The position numbers were made by a program, and so were the translations under genes. A stretch of DNA of 64,000 bases from Adiantum capillus-veneris (lineage: Eukaryota > Streptophyta > Polypodiopsida > Polypodiales > Pteridaceae), in NCBI GenBank assembly GCA_014529385.2, contig CM043965.1:14572912-14636911 (forward strand). The letters run 5' to 3'. The notes beneath the pieces are model-generated. The model had not been told where the DNA came from. It was given only the letters and a program-made list of their open reading frames with translations, and did not search any database. The stretch's first letter is position 1. Every line of letters begins with the position of its first letter. Of the stretch, positions 1-10,211 are shown piece after piece.

Positions 1-480
1 CAAGCTCTTATACCAGTGGTGGGTGCACAACTATGGTGGGTGATACCTTGGGCAAGCCATAGTGAGAGAGAAGGCAGAAGAACGAGAGACAGAGAGAGAG
101 AGAGAGAGAGCACAAAGAGTCAACACGATAAAAACACCACGCTATACTATAATTTAAACCTCTATAAAAAGCCATCTTGCCATGCAAACTACAAGTGTAT
201 CTGCATGCCTTTAAGAGGAATTTCCCATGGCTACACCGACAAGGGCTTGAACCCAACAAAATAAACTAGCCGTTTGCCTATTTGAATTCAAAATCTGTCC
301 TTTGATTACTTTCTTAATACTAAAGGTTTGAATTTCTTAAATTGCCAGATAAAGAGGCCCTCCTAGACCCCATTCTCTTCCTAATGACTTTCAAGAAAAA
401 ACAAGGCTAAAAAACCTCCAATTGAATAGGTTTTTTTTGTTGCTCAAAGAAAAGGTGGTGATAGCAATGTAGCCACTTCT
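1..480. other. Left-edge non-coding DNA with AG run and a PBS-like site
   Basis: I see no gene here. An (AG)10 run lies at 91-110. Bases 4-15 read GCTCTTATACCA, one mismatch from GCTCTGATACCA, which is the reverse complement of the tRNA-iMet primer site used by other elements in this window. The DNA from about 17 onward could therefore be the LTR of a minus-strand element lying mostly left of the window. No second LTR copy or target duplication is visible to prove it. Confidence 0.3.
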
Positions 481-1135
481 TGTGGCTCTTCAATGAGTGG
501 CAAATCACATATTCCTAAAACTTCTAGTGTCATCACCTCGTCTGGAAACTTTGGTGAAAATAGCAAGAAGAAGTTGTGTTTCCATTATTACAAGGCTAAT
601 GATCACTTGATAAAGCAATGTCCTAAGTTGAAGGCAAAATAGGCCAAGAAAAAAAAAATTGGATCCACTACAAGTGCAGCGATTGTAGAATCTTCTAGGA
701 AAGGAGAGTGTGATGTTGATGTAGATGTAGAGTGGCCATTTAGTGCAAAGTGCACTTATGATCCTTTTTTCCATGATGCATGTATGTCAATTACTGTAGA
801 TTCACATGTGTAGTACTTTAATATGTGTGATGTTGATGTAGATGTAGAGTGGCCATTTAGTGCAAAGTGCACTTATGATCCTTTTTTCCATGATGCATGT
901 ATGTCAATTACTGTAGATTCACATGTGTAGTACTTTAATATTGGTGTTGCAAAGCACATTGAGGTGCATTATCACTGTGTCAGAGAGAAAGACTCCCAAC
1001 AAGAGAGATCAGCTTGGCCTATGTGCCAACATAGGACAACCTTGCAGATCTATTCAAAAAGGCATTGCCTCATGAGAAGTGAGAAGTTTTAAGGTTTGTG
1101 CAAAGCTTTGGACTTGCTTCCCTTTGTGGATTGAT
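480..1135 (+). pseudogene. Ty1/copia remnant: gag zinc knuckle joined to RNase H C-terminus
   Basis: Around 575-640 a reading frame gives a degenerate gag zinc knuckle of the C-x2-C-x4-H-x4-C type in which the second Cys is Tyr (KLCFHYYKANDHLIKQC). After a tandem duplication, bases about 950-1100 encode the C-terminal part of copia RNase H: AKHIEVHYHCVREK, then, after a frameshift, DNLADLF-KKALPHEK. The protease, integrase and reverse transcriptase that should lie between are missing, so the piece is internally deleted. Stops and frameshifts are frequent. This is an old, non-functional copy. Confidence 0.7.
709..942. repeat. 117-bp perfect tandem duplication
   Basis: Bases 709-825 and 826-942 are two adjacent 117-bp copies, identical except at the last base. 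They sit inside the copia remnant, downstream of the zinc knuckle. Each copy carries the stop TAG seen in CACATGTGTAG. The near-identity means the duplication is much younger than the decayed element around it. Confidence 0.93.
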
Positions 1136-1440
1136 TATGTCATCAAGGCATGGCACTTCCCTATAAACTATGTGCTAGCTCTCCTTCACTGCATCACTTC
1201 CAAGAGGGATTTGTTACCATATATGTGGAAATGTGTGTGTGGACACACTTAGGCCCATCAAGACAATTTTGCCCTCAGTAGGAGGTTTTTTTCCCCGTGC
1301 ATTTTATACATGCCCATTATTCTAGGGCTAAGTAAGCTTTTGAATGTGCACACTAAGCAATACATTCTCTTTTGTGTGCCTTGAGCTTCTTCATCTTCTC
1401 CAAGCAATGTGTGCATCCTTGTAACCCTAATTCCAACAAT
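1136..1440 (+). other. Probable LTR/3' remnant of a copia element
   Basis: No coding potential. The stretch directly follows the RNase H tail of the preceding remnant and precedes RT-like sequence of another fragment. It includes a purine-rich stretch near 1280 and a T-rich block. Position suggests decayed LTR or 3' UTR, but no second copy exists in the window to test this. Confidence 0.3.
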
Positions 1441-2935
1441 GGATGTTCCAAAGTGGAAAAAGGAAATGTAGTCATTAAAAATGGCACGTGGAAAATAGTA
1501 GATCAGTCACCAAATATTAAGGTGATTGACACCAAATGGGTTTACAAAATCAAACACAAGGCCAATGGCTCATTGGCAAAGTACAAAGCAATGTTAATAG
1601 CACAAGGTTTTCATGAATTGAATGGTCTAATGTGAGTGAAACCTTCGCTTCCATAGATCAAACGACCACTATTCACCTTGAATTTACTTTTGTTGTTGAG
1701 TCTTTTGTTGGGTTGTTTTCCAAATAGATGTAGTATCATCTGTTCTCTATGGAATCTTAAGGAGGAGGTTTATATAGAGTATCCACCAAGTTTTAAGTCG
1801 CCCCATTCAAAATGGATGTTTGTAGGTTAAAAACAAAACTAATGGTATAAAGCAATCACCAAAAGCATGGCCTGTTAGCATAGGTAGGTTATTCAAAAAT
1901 CTTCGATTCAAAAGGAGTGCTTTTGATGCAAATTTGTATGTACTAAGAGAGAATGGAAAGCATGTCATTGTTATTTTGTATGTGGATGAATTAACTTTCA
2001 CAAGTGATCTCATGAAGAGCTCATTCAAAAAACTCAAAATAGTTTAGTCTTTGTGTTTGAAATGAGAAACTTGGGACTTTTACATTATCTTTTGAGTGAG
2101 GTTTGGCAATTCACAAAGGGCACCTTCATTTCTTAGCAAAAGTATGCAAAAAATTTTCTAAAAGAATTTGGGGTGATGGATTGTTAACCTATGAGCACTC
2201 CAATGGACGTGAATGTGAAACTCTCATTGGAGGATTCTTCTCCCTTAGTCCACATCAAAAAGTATAGGAATCTTGTGGAAGTTTGATTTTCTTGTGTAAT
2301 ACTAGACCATACTTGTTTTGCAATTAATGTCTTGAGTAAGTTTTCCATCAAGTCTAGGGAATCCCTTTGGAAGGCGAGCCTACATGTTCTAAGGTATATT
2401 AAAGGTACTTTGGGCCATTGAATTTTCTATGGCATTGGCACAAATACCTCAAATGGGTATTGTGGCTGTGGTTAGACAGGAGATAATGATTCTAAAAATT
2501 TAGTTTTTTGATATTGGTTCTCACTTGGATCTGGAGTGTTTTCTTGTATTAGCAAGAAGAAACTAGCTATCACTCTTTCTTCAATAGAAGTTGAGTATAA
2601 AGCTACTAGTTTTGCAAATTGTGAAGGAGTTTATATTAGGAGAGTTCTCATGGACTTAAGTATTCGTAATGATTCAACAACAACACTTCAATGTGACGAC
2701 TAGAGTTGCATGATGGCGATTGCCAAGAATCATATTTTCCATGCACACAAAAACATATTAAGGCTCAATATCATTATGTTTGAGAGCTTATTGAGGATGA
2801 GATTGTGGAGCTATAGTGTTTTCCTACAAAAGATAATTGTGCACATATCTTCACCAAATATCTTGGGTAGGATCATGTTAATGTGCTACACTTTTTATGC
2901 TAGTTCACATGTTCCAACAAGCATATATTGCTAGC
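1441..2935 (+). pseudogene. Ty1/copia remnant: reverse transcriptase and RNase H
   Basis: At 1460-1630 one frame gives the start of a copia RT: GTWKIVDQSPNIKVIDTKWV, then KAMLIAQGF, matching the family pattern W-x-LVD-x5-IGTKWVFK and ARLVAKG. At about 1960-1995 a decayed catalytic box reads ILYVDELTF, where YVDD-M is usual. RNase H pieces follow: KKKLAITLSSIEVEYKA (about 2550-2600), then MAIAKNHIFHAHKN (2713 onward), the equivalent of the AVARNPVFHARTKH stretch in the intact copy at 38,854. At least four frames are needed and many stops are present, so it is dead. Its LTRs are not recognisable. Confidence 0.75.
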
Positions 2936-3404
2936 ATTAGTTTTGGCATGTCAATCATGTCTGTAGAAATTATATTTATATTCCCTAAAGTGAAAAGTAT
3001 AATAAAAGAGTTTTAACACCATGAGTGAAAGTTATGGCATATTGAATAACGAGGTTCGTTGTTCTTTGAAGCTATTTGGAACAAGCGATAGAGTTGCACA
3101 AGGCTCCCCAGAGAAGTGGGGTGATGAAGCAAAAAGGCAACCGGAGTGTGGATCCCACAAGCAAGCCCATGCATGGAAGGCATTTATTTTCTCCTTAGTA
3201 GCTAGCAAGAGGATGTAAGTAGAGCTTGTACTATGAACAAAGGATCCCCAAGGAGCTACCTGACCATCCTCCAAATAGAAAACATGGCAGAGAAAAATTA
3301 CCTACTTCTTCTCCCTCTCCCTACAAAAGTGAAAAGTTTTCTTCATCTCAGGGATCCCCAATGTTCCATATAAGATAGGCGGCCAAAGAGAAACATGACT
3401 CAAG

Positions 3405-3408
<4 letters not shown>
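2936..3408. other. Unassigned non-coding DNA
   Basis: No convincing gene. A 65-codon open stretch at 3021-3218 has no domain I recognise and is no longer than expected by chance. The sequence runs into a microsatellite at the right. Confidence 0.4.

Positions 3409-3493
<85 letters not shown>
3409..3493. repeat. (CT)n microsatellite followed by poly-C
   Basis: An uninterrupted CT dinucleotide run of about 85 bp, directly followed by a C run to about 3501. Open frames crossing it on the minus strand give an artefactual Glu-Arg repeat peptide. Confidence 0.98.
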
Positions 3494-3495
<2 letters not shown>

Positions 3496-3649
3496 CCCCC
3501 CTTTTTCATGTTCTGTGTGTTTTCACTTCTACTTTTTGGCTTAAGTACCACAAGAAGCTTCATGAAATTCCCTTGTAGGAAAGGAGACCATTTCTTCGTG
3601 TCTTTTTGGGTGCAAAGTAGATACCCACTATCATGTGCTTTGCTAAGGG

Positions 3650-3800
3650 GGAAGTGCATACTTAGTATGTTAATAACCACACATGGTTTAATATAATACT
3701 TAGTATGATAGCTAGCTAATTCAATGTGCTAATCAACATATTTATTATGCTAACAAGCACATTATATGCTAACAATAAAATTTTAATAAATGTGTGCAAA
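3650..3800. repeat. TAGC-rich AT repeat (array fragment)
   Basis: Repeated words such as TTAGTATG, GCTAGCTAATT, GCTAATCAACATA and GCTAACAAGCAC occur in quick succession. They match the array that flanks the large elements at 5285, 33950, 48543 and 56220. This looks like the left end of one dispersed satellite-like array. Confidence 0.55.
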
Positions 3801-5284
3801 GATTTTTTTTAAGTATTTTAAATGCTTTTCTAGATACAATTCAGTTTATCAAATTTCTTTTTGATGTGTTCAATCATGATCCTCATGTAGGACAAATCCT
3901 GTACAACTTTGTCAGAGTTTGATGTTGCTTATGGCCTTTCATGTGTAGAGTTTAGATCCCAAAATGGTAATTTGGGAGTAGGTCACTAATGCCGAATGGT
4001 TTAGTATGTTCAAAAAAACAAAGGATCTCAGACAATACCGCATCAAATGTAGCACCATACGCACCAACATGTATGACTTATTGCTAAAATTGCACTATAA
4101 TGTATACCAGAAGGGTCCAACCAACATGGCAATTTCCTTTGCAAGGGTTTTGTGAAAACATTTAGTCTTGCCATGATTGGACTGAGGTTGTCGTGCAGTA
4201 CTTCTAGGATATTTGAGAGAAGGGCTATTATGAGGGCCATCTTAACATGTAGAGAATACGCAATCTTAAGCTTCCAGCTCCAAAAGTTGAAGATGAATCT
4301 ACTAAAATAACATGGATTTTGCAAGTAAAGGTACTGCAAAATCTACCAAGGCCACACCTCTGCCTTATCAAAATAGTCAACAAGAGCTAGAAACTTCTTC
4401 ATTTTGTGGATTAGAGAAATGGTAGCACATGAACGAAACTATCATTTTCTTGTAAACACAATTATCACATGGTAGCACATGAAGGAAACTATCCTTTTCT
4501 TGTAAACACAAGTACAATATGATAAATAGAATGTCTAAAATGTGCAAGAGGCCCTAGAATTTGTAAGGGTTTTCGATGGGAAAAATGTGAACTTCACTCC
4601 AATTTCCATGGGCATGAGAAAAAGGTTCCAAGCAACTGAGAAGGAGTTGCAAACTCTATTGTAGAGTAATGATGTGGATGCACGGAAAAAAATGGAGCTT
4701 GAAGTCACCATAGACAAAGTGAAAGACACCATAGAGGCTTGAGGGTTTCCTCATAGTGAAGATAAAGCCCATTGATAGTGACACAGGCATAACCTATCAA
4801 CTGGTAAGTGTTCATAATTTTCATATTTGAACTTTATGTTTGGTACATGTGCTTAGCACATGTATTTACCATGCTCTTTTTTTCTTTGTTTTGTAAGTTG
4901 AGAAATTACAAAATCCAAAGTGCAGACCTCAAAAAGTCACCTTAAACTACTGATGCACATGGAGTCCAAGATATAGGGCTCGTTTTTCTAAATTGCCCTC
5001 ATTAATCTAGCCCTTCCTAGTTTTATGAAGGACAGAGAGGTACAAGAAAACGTCAGAACAAACATATGTACTGGTTGTGGTATGCCCCTTGAAATACAAC
5101 AATTCTTACAATGGTCAAGCTCCTCAATGAGATAAATTATCACCTTCTATGCTTTGATACTACATGCTCCCTTGGGAATGAATGTAGGGCTCCCAATTGC
5201 AAGAGAAGAATACCTACCAAATTATTGTGCAACCTTCGACAAACATACATCCAATCACACCAAAAACTGGTAATATAATCAACC
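3801..5284. other. Unassigned region, possible decayed element
   Basis: No intact gene. Short coding-like stretches appear, for example about 4535-4735 (+), where one frame with a single stop reads through FDGKNVNFTPISMGMRKRFQ and then a Lys/Glu-rich helix. I cannot assign them to a family. They may be relics of a transposon. A 50-bp tandem duplication lies at 4419-4518. Confidence 0.35.
4419..4518. repeat. 50-bp tandem duplication
   Basis: Two adjacent copies starting ATGGTAGCACATGAA at 4419 and 4469, period 50 bp, differing at a handful of positions. No coding role is visible. Confidence 0.85.
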
Positions 5285-5367
5285 TTGAATATATGTTTTC
5301 TAGTTAGCATACAGGGAATGCTAGCTACCATTTTAGGTAAGCTGGTAAGTACATACAATCTACAAGT
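5285..5367. repeat. TAGC array fragment at left flank of element A
   Basis: Contains TTTTCTAGTTAGCATACAGGGAATGCTAGC and related words of the array that resumes at 33950 on the other side of chromovirus A. The element therefore inserted into the array. Bases 5363-5367 (CAAGT) are the left target-site copy. Confidence 0.6.
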
Positions 5368-6977
5368 TGTCATAAAATCTAATATCTAACCAACCCAAAT
5401 GATTTTTTCATATGAAATTGATCATTTAATGTGGGAGAATAAACGAGAACAAGGGTTAGAATATAGACATGTGCTTACAGATCTATCTCACCATGGGGCC
5501 AATGGTAAATGGGTCCAAATGAGAGATGGTATGTCAAAGAACAAGTCTACCCAATGAAGCTTAAAAGACCTTAGGGTTAGCTTCATTGAAGACCTCCAAA
5601 AGTTAGTGTTAAAAAGTCCTTTGACCTTAGGTAAGCTCGGTTGAGCTTGAGGTGCAAACCAAGCTTGACGTGCTTGTCGTGCTTGATGGCTAAGATGCTT
5701 GAGGTGCTTATCGTGCTTGCTAACTAAGGTGCTTGAGGTGCTTCTTGTGCTTGCTAACTAAGGTGCTTGAGGTGCTTGGAGTGCTTGCTGACCAGGGAGC
5801 TTGAGATGCTTGTGGGAACATTACCCAATCTTGAGGTGCTTTGTCGTGCTTGCTGACTAAGGTTTTTGAGGGTAAGGTGTTCCACAAAGTCAACAAATAT
5901 ACCTACAAGGAGGGGGATATCTCTACAAAAGGGGTCTAGAGATAGAACACACACACCCTCACATAAGGAAATCTTGGTACAAAGAAATCCTATAGGACAC
6001 TTGTCAAGTTCCTCCTCATGTTGCCCTCATGGCGTGCCTAAAGCCTATTGGTTAGCCTCCCAAGGTTTCCAATGATAATTTAGTAGACTTAATTAATTAT
6101 TTTTTCATTTATCAAGTCCTCTCTCTCAAAGGGAAAATGGGGACACTTGTCCCAAGACTACCCTTATTGCTTGTAATGCATCTTGCATGTGATTGGCCAG
6201 TCTTGCACGAGTCCAATGAGCTTCAGGCTTGAGCTACAAGGGGGGGTCGACCAAAGCAAGAAGGGGGCTAGCTTGGGGGGTTATACTCTCCCACACACAC
6301 ACTCATTATGTGAAGTGCAAAGTGCAAGAGCTCCATCTCCTTCTCTAAGCTAGCACAGAAGTTGAGAGCCTACACCAACACTCTTGGCTATGGAATGCAT
6401 ATCCAACCAAGAGCCATGCTTCAATGCTTAATCTTTCCATCTTCTCCATCTTCATTATTATGATATTATGTATGCTATCAAGAATATTGATGATAAGTCA
6501 GGAACTACTTCTTTCTCCTATGTAATGTTTCTGCTTCCTCTTCCCTACCCTCATTCCCCGCTAGCTCTCTCCACCTTCGAAGGTGTTTAAGGCCTTGGGA
6601 CTGAGGCTTGGGATAGTTGATGCTTTTTGAAAAGTTTATATTATGCTCGTGATGCATGAAGCTTTCCATCTTCATTACATCACCAAGGTCACAAGGAACA
6701 CAAAGATTGCATTGTACCAAGTCTCTCTTGATGGGAGAAACTATAATACAAATGCCTATGGGAGGGGGAACGGGTCCACGTAAATCCGGTCCTCAACTAT
6801 TGTCATGTTCTCTAAACTCTCTCTCTTGCAAAACTATTGTTCATGCCAAGTTAACTTAATACTATGTTTATGTTGCTACCATCAATTAAGTTCATCCTCT
6901 ATGCTCACAAAGTAATCTCACAAAAGTGATTTTTGTAATTTCCGCTACTCTTAAAGTTCATGGCCATTTCCATTACA
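5368..6977 (+). repeat. 5' LTR of chromovirus A (1,610 bp)
   Basis: Matches 32323-33949 along its length and 62794-64000 in part. Begins TGTCATAAAATC, ends CATTACA. It contains a minisatellite of GGTGCTTGAGGTGCTT-like units at about 5640-5840 and short AC tracts near 6290. Typical TG...CA termini and the adjoining primer site fix both ends. Confidence 0.92.
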
Positions 6978-6978
6978 T

Positions 6979-6990
6979 TGGTATCAGAGC
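6979..6990 (+). other. Primer binding site, tRNA-iMet type
   Basis: TGGTATCAGAGC, complementary to the 3' end of plant initiator tRNA-Met, one base after the LTR end. The same 12-mer serves element B and both copia elements here. Confidence 0.95.
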
Positions 6991-7381
6991 ATTTGGTTTG
7001 TGTTTTCTTGCTTAAGAAGAGAGGTCTTTACATAGAATATTAATGGTTGATTTATTATTAGGGTAGTGGGATTGGGATCTATTATCGGTTTTGTTGATCC
7101 CACTATGTGGGATATGGTGCACACCTCGAGAGCTTTGGTCTTAATAATGGAGTCTTTTTATACTTGCCTACGGCTTTACCATGATTGAGCCATAAGAAGT
7201 CTAAAAGGAGCTATCCCTCGGTAGCTCTGCAATATTTGACCCACTCCACTACTCTCTAGAATTAACCAATTTAAGCCGTGGGTGTAGATACTTAAGTGCT
7301 AATTTTCAAACGCTAAGACGAGTAGCAAGTAAGTTTTTGAATTGCCAAAGCATACACTAAGTAAGTACACAATTTTTTTAC

Positions 7382-7453
7382 ATGGCCGACAATAGCCAAG
7401 AGAGTAGAATGAACATTGATAACTTTGATTTTGCACATGAAGGTGCTAATGAT
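7382..7453 (+). pseudogene. gag of chromovirus A, N-terminal piece before the Tat insertion
   Basis: ATG at 7382 opens MADNSQESRMNIDNFDFAH and stops at the Tat insertion after 24 codons. The homologous start in element B (ATG at 46543, minus strand) reads MADNS and later NVDNFDFAHE, which confirms the start. The reading frame resumes at 27290 after the target duplication ATGAT. A non-coding leader of about 390 bp separates it from the primer site. Confidence 0.85.
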
Positions 7454-8382
7454 TGTTAAAAGCTGGACCCACCCTACGGAAGATGACTGCTCGGGAGATT
7501 ATTATTTTTTGTAATTATTCATTTATTGAGAAAACCCGACATTTCACCTTTGTAAATATTGGGGCTTATAGAAGTTTCCAGATTGTATCCCAGTTTTGAC
7601 ACTTAGATGGAGTAGATGGTTAAATTGGAACATTAGGGTTTAAGAATTGTAAGGTATTTGTACCACTTTTTGACCTTAATGGAAAAACCCTTTTGTCATT
7701 TTAAAAGAAGTTTAAAGTCCATGAGTGAGCGTACTGTGTACGAGAGAGAGTGAGATATTCATCTGATGCTACACGCATCGATGGTCAGAATCGAGTGCGG
7801 AGAAGTGCAGCGCGTTGCCCCCGACGAGAGCTACGCGCCAATACCTACATTGCACGCGTACGGTCCGGTTTTGCGAGCTCCATCTACGAGCTTCATCTAG
7901 TGATTCGGTGAGCATACGTTGTCCAATTTTTCATTGCAGCATATCCACGCGTTTGCATTGAGTAGAGCTACACATTAGGCACTTTAGTTTTCGGAAACGA
8001 CGACCTACAAATTTCGGCCAGACATCCTACGTGATTTTGCAGCAGGTGTTTTGGGTTGGGGTTTTGGTTCATAGACCTTAGGGAGAGCGACCTATTGGTG
8101 TTAGTAGGGTCTCCTTCAAGTTCTGTGGTGTTTCGAGATTGTTTGATGGGTATTCGGCTCTAGAAAGCGTTGTAGGAAGATTTCTCTTATGCACTCCTGA
8201 AGACTGTAGCTTAGACATTGGGTAGAGACCTCTGTAGGAATTAGTTAGAAGTCGGTCGAGTGTAGGTTGACACCCTATGCTTGCTTCCATGCGCCTACAT
8301 ATCGAGCTTCGTCCTTAGCTGACAAATCTTGTTAGGTGAGTTCTCGCTGTGCTGACGTCCGTCGCGGCGTATCCGTCCAACA
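7454..8382 (+). repeat. 5' LTR of the Tat-type element (929 bp)
   Basis: Matches 26351-27289 end to end with scattered substitutions and small indels. It ends CGTCCAACA just before the primer site. It carries one half-site, GACATCCTAC at 8021-8030, of the palindrome family found in the element's leader and 3' region. The 3' LTR keeps the same half-site at 26921-26930. Confidence 0.95.
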
Positions 8383-8383
8383 T

Positions 8384-8402
8384 TGGCGCCGCTGCCGGGG
8401 AC
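8384..8402 (+). other. Primer binding site, tRNA-Asp type
   Basis: TGGCGCCGCTGCCGGGGAC, complementary to the 3' end of plant tRNA-Asp(GTC) with one mismatch in the first ten bases (GCT for GTT). It begins two bases after the LTR end. This primer choice is known in Tat/Athila-type elements and separates this element from the iMet-primed elements around it. Confidence 0.85.
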
Positions 8403-10211
8403 GAAAACCTTAGGTAGGTGACCGAGACTAGTTCTTGAGGATAGGGATTCTTAGGCTTGCCAAGAGTCTCGTTTTACATTTAGAAAGGATCAGAGGGTGG
8501 AGGACTCTCTAGGTCTTAGAGGGAGTCTAGGGAGCATGTGTCTGGCCTAGATCCTTTGACTTAGGTAGACTTACGTAGTTTTTAGTTAAGTTATGGTATA
8601 GAGAGTAGGAGTTGCACTGGAAGAAGCGGTGAGAGGAGATCTTGAGAGTCCGGAGAGGCCAAGAAGCAAAAAAAACACCATTATCACCATTTCGCATGAT
8701 GAGTAGGAGTAGAGTAAGTAGGACATCATGATTCAGGATCTAGAGCACTTCATGCATGTATACTTGTTTGTTAGATTCATCACGAAGTTGTAAAAGATGC
8801 AAATGTGTGTTTCAAAGCTGAAGTGAAGTCCAAAAGTTGTTGTGAGTGTTTCTGATAGAGCTGCAGAGCATCAAGAGCATTTCTGTCATGAAAAATTTTA
8901 ATTTTAAGCCAGGAGACATCCTACGCATAGGATGTCTACAGGCTAATCTGGTGGGAATTTTGGAATTTTGAGTTGACCAGTGTGTTCAGAAGGTAGGTTT
9001 TACCCTGTCTTCACCTGGAAAGTGGAAATTTGACCATATCTTAATAGGATAAGGTCAGATAGACAAAAATTGCCAGACATCCTACCCAAATTGTGCCAAG
9101 GCATTATTTTAAGACCAAAACCATAGGATGGTTGCATGAGCATGATCTGCATGATATATTGAGTGTCTGAGAGAGGTTTCATCTCATTTGGGTGAGAAAA
9201 TTGGGTTCTAAGCAGACTTTGGCACTTTTGACTGAAAAAGGCTAGAACAGCTAAAATTGGGGACTTTTGAAATCCAAACCAAAATCTAAGCATACCACTA
9301 AGTTGCTGACATCAAGGGGAAGCTGTGGATCAAGTCTAGGGTCAAACAGGCCAAGGAGACATCCTACGCGTAGGATGTGTTTTGGGTGATCTGGGACTCC
9401 AAATCCATATTTGAGCATACCAGAGTGATCAAAACCTTAAGGAGAGTCTGTGCTTTGCATTTAAAGCCATTTTGAGAAAAAAGAAATCCTACGCGTAGAA
9501 TGTCTAGAGCAAGAAATTGAAGCCAAATACTGACTGTAGGCCTAGCAAGGTGTTGTATAGCCTGAGGCAAATAGCCTAAGGCAAGTCTCCTAGTCAATTT
9601 TGGTCCAAATTGGAGTTGATTAGACTGATCAGACCATCAGCAAGTTGTCGGAACAGATTTCTGATAGATTGACCAGCTTATAGGTGTCCAAATCAAAAAG
9701 TAAAAACAGTTGTGGACTCAGCACATCAAGGGAAATCCATAGTGCATAAATCCAGGCAAAACAGAGCAAGAGACATCCTACGCGTAGGATCTCTACTGGG
9801 GCTTAGTGAAGAGAAAATTTGATTGAGCTTATATAGTGAGGTTCCATTTGACTTAAGGGTTCCAGAACTTCTTTCAGAAGTGAATTTGGACCTTGTTTGA
9901 CCTTTTGACGGAGCAAAGACTGAATTCAGTCTTTTCATGTAAATTGACCGACATCTAGGGGAAGTACAGTTCTAGATTAGCAGACCTAATCAGAATATTA
10001 GAAGTGTATAAAATACAGTAGTGGTTGAGGTTAACTCTCCAATTATACCAATCATTACTAAAAGCACCTCTAGCGGTTAGATGCTACGATTCGATTGCCG
10101 AAATTAAACGCTTTTGTACAGGTATATTTAGCAGCAAGGCAAAAGATGTGCGGAGACTGATCCTTTGCCAGGTGAGTGGTTGGATTTGTATAAATTGCAT
10201 TACTAAGTTTG
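8403..10211 (+). promoter_or_regulatory. 1.8-kb untranslated leader with 24-bp palindromes
   Basis: No gene visible. Four palindromes built on AGACATCCTACG plus its reverse complement occur at 8914-8937, 9357-9380, 9482-9505 and 9771-9794, with a lone half-site at 9074-9087 followed by CCC. Most have one to three mismatches; the centre is usually TACGCGTA, or TACGCATA at 8914. The surrounding sequence is repetitive in style (phrases such as GACATCAAGGGGAAG and CCAAAT recur). Possible roles are protein binding or RNA hairpins in the genomic transcript; neither is demonstrated. Confidence 0.75.

Noticed and set aside
3348-3680. Open frame with a long Glu-Arg repeat peptide (minus strand)
   Set aside because: It is a translation of the (CT)n microsatellite; no coding features outside it.
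8384-8402. tRNA gene
   Set aside because: Only the 3' tRNA complement is present, directly after an LTR; it is a primer site. The iMet sites at 6979, 38457, 46948 and 54574 are the same case.
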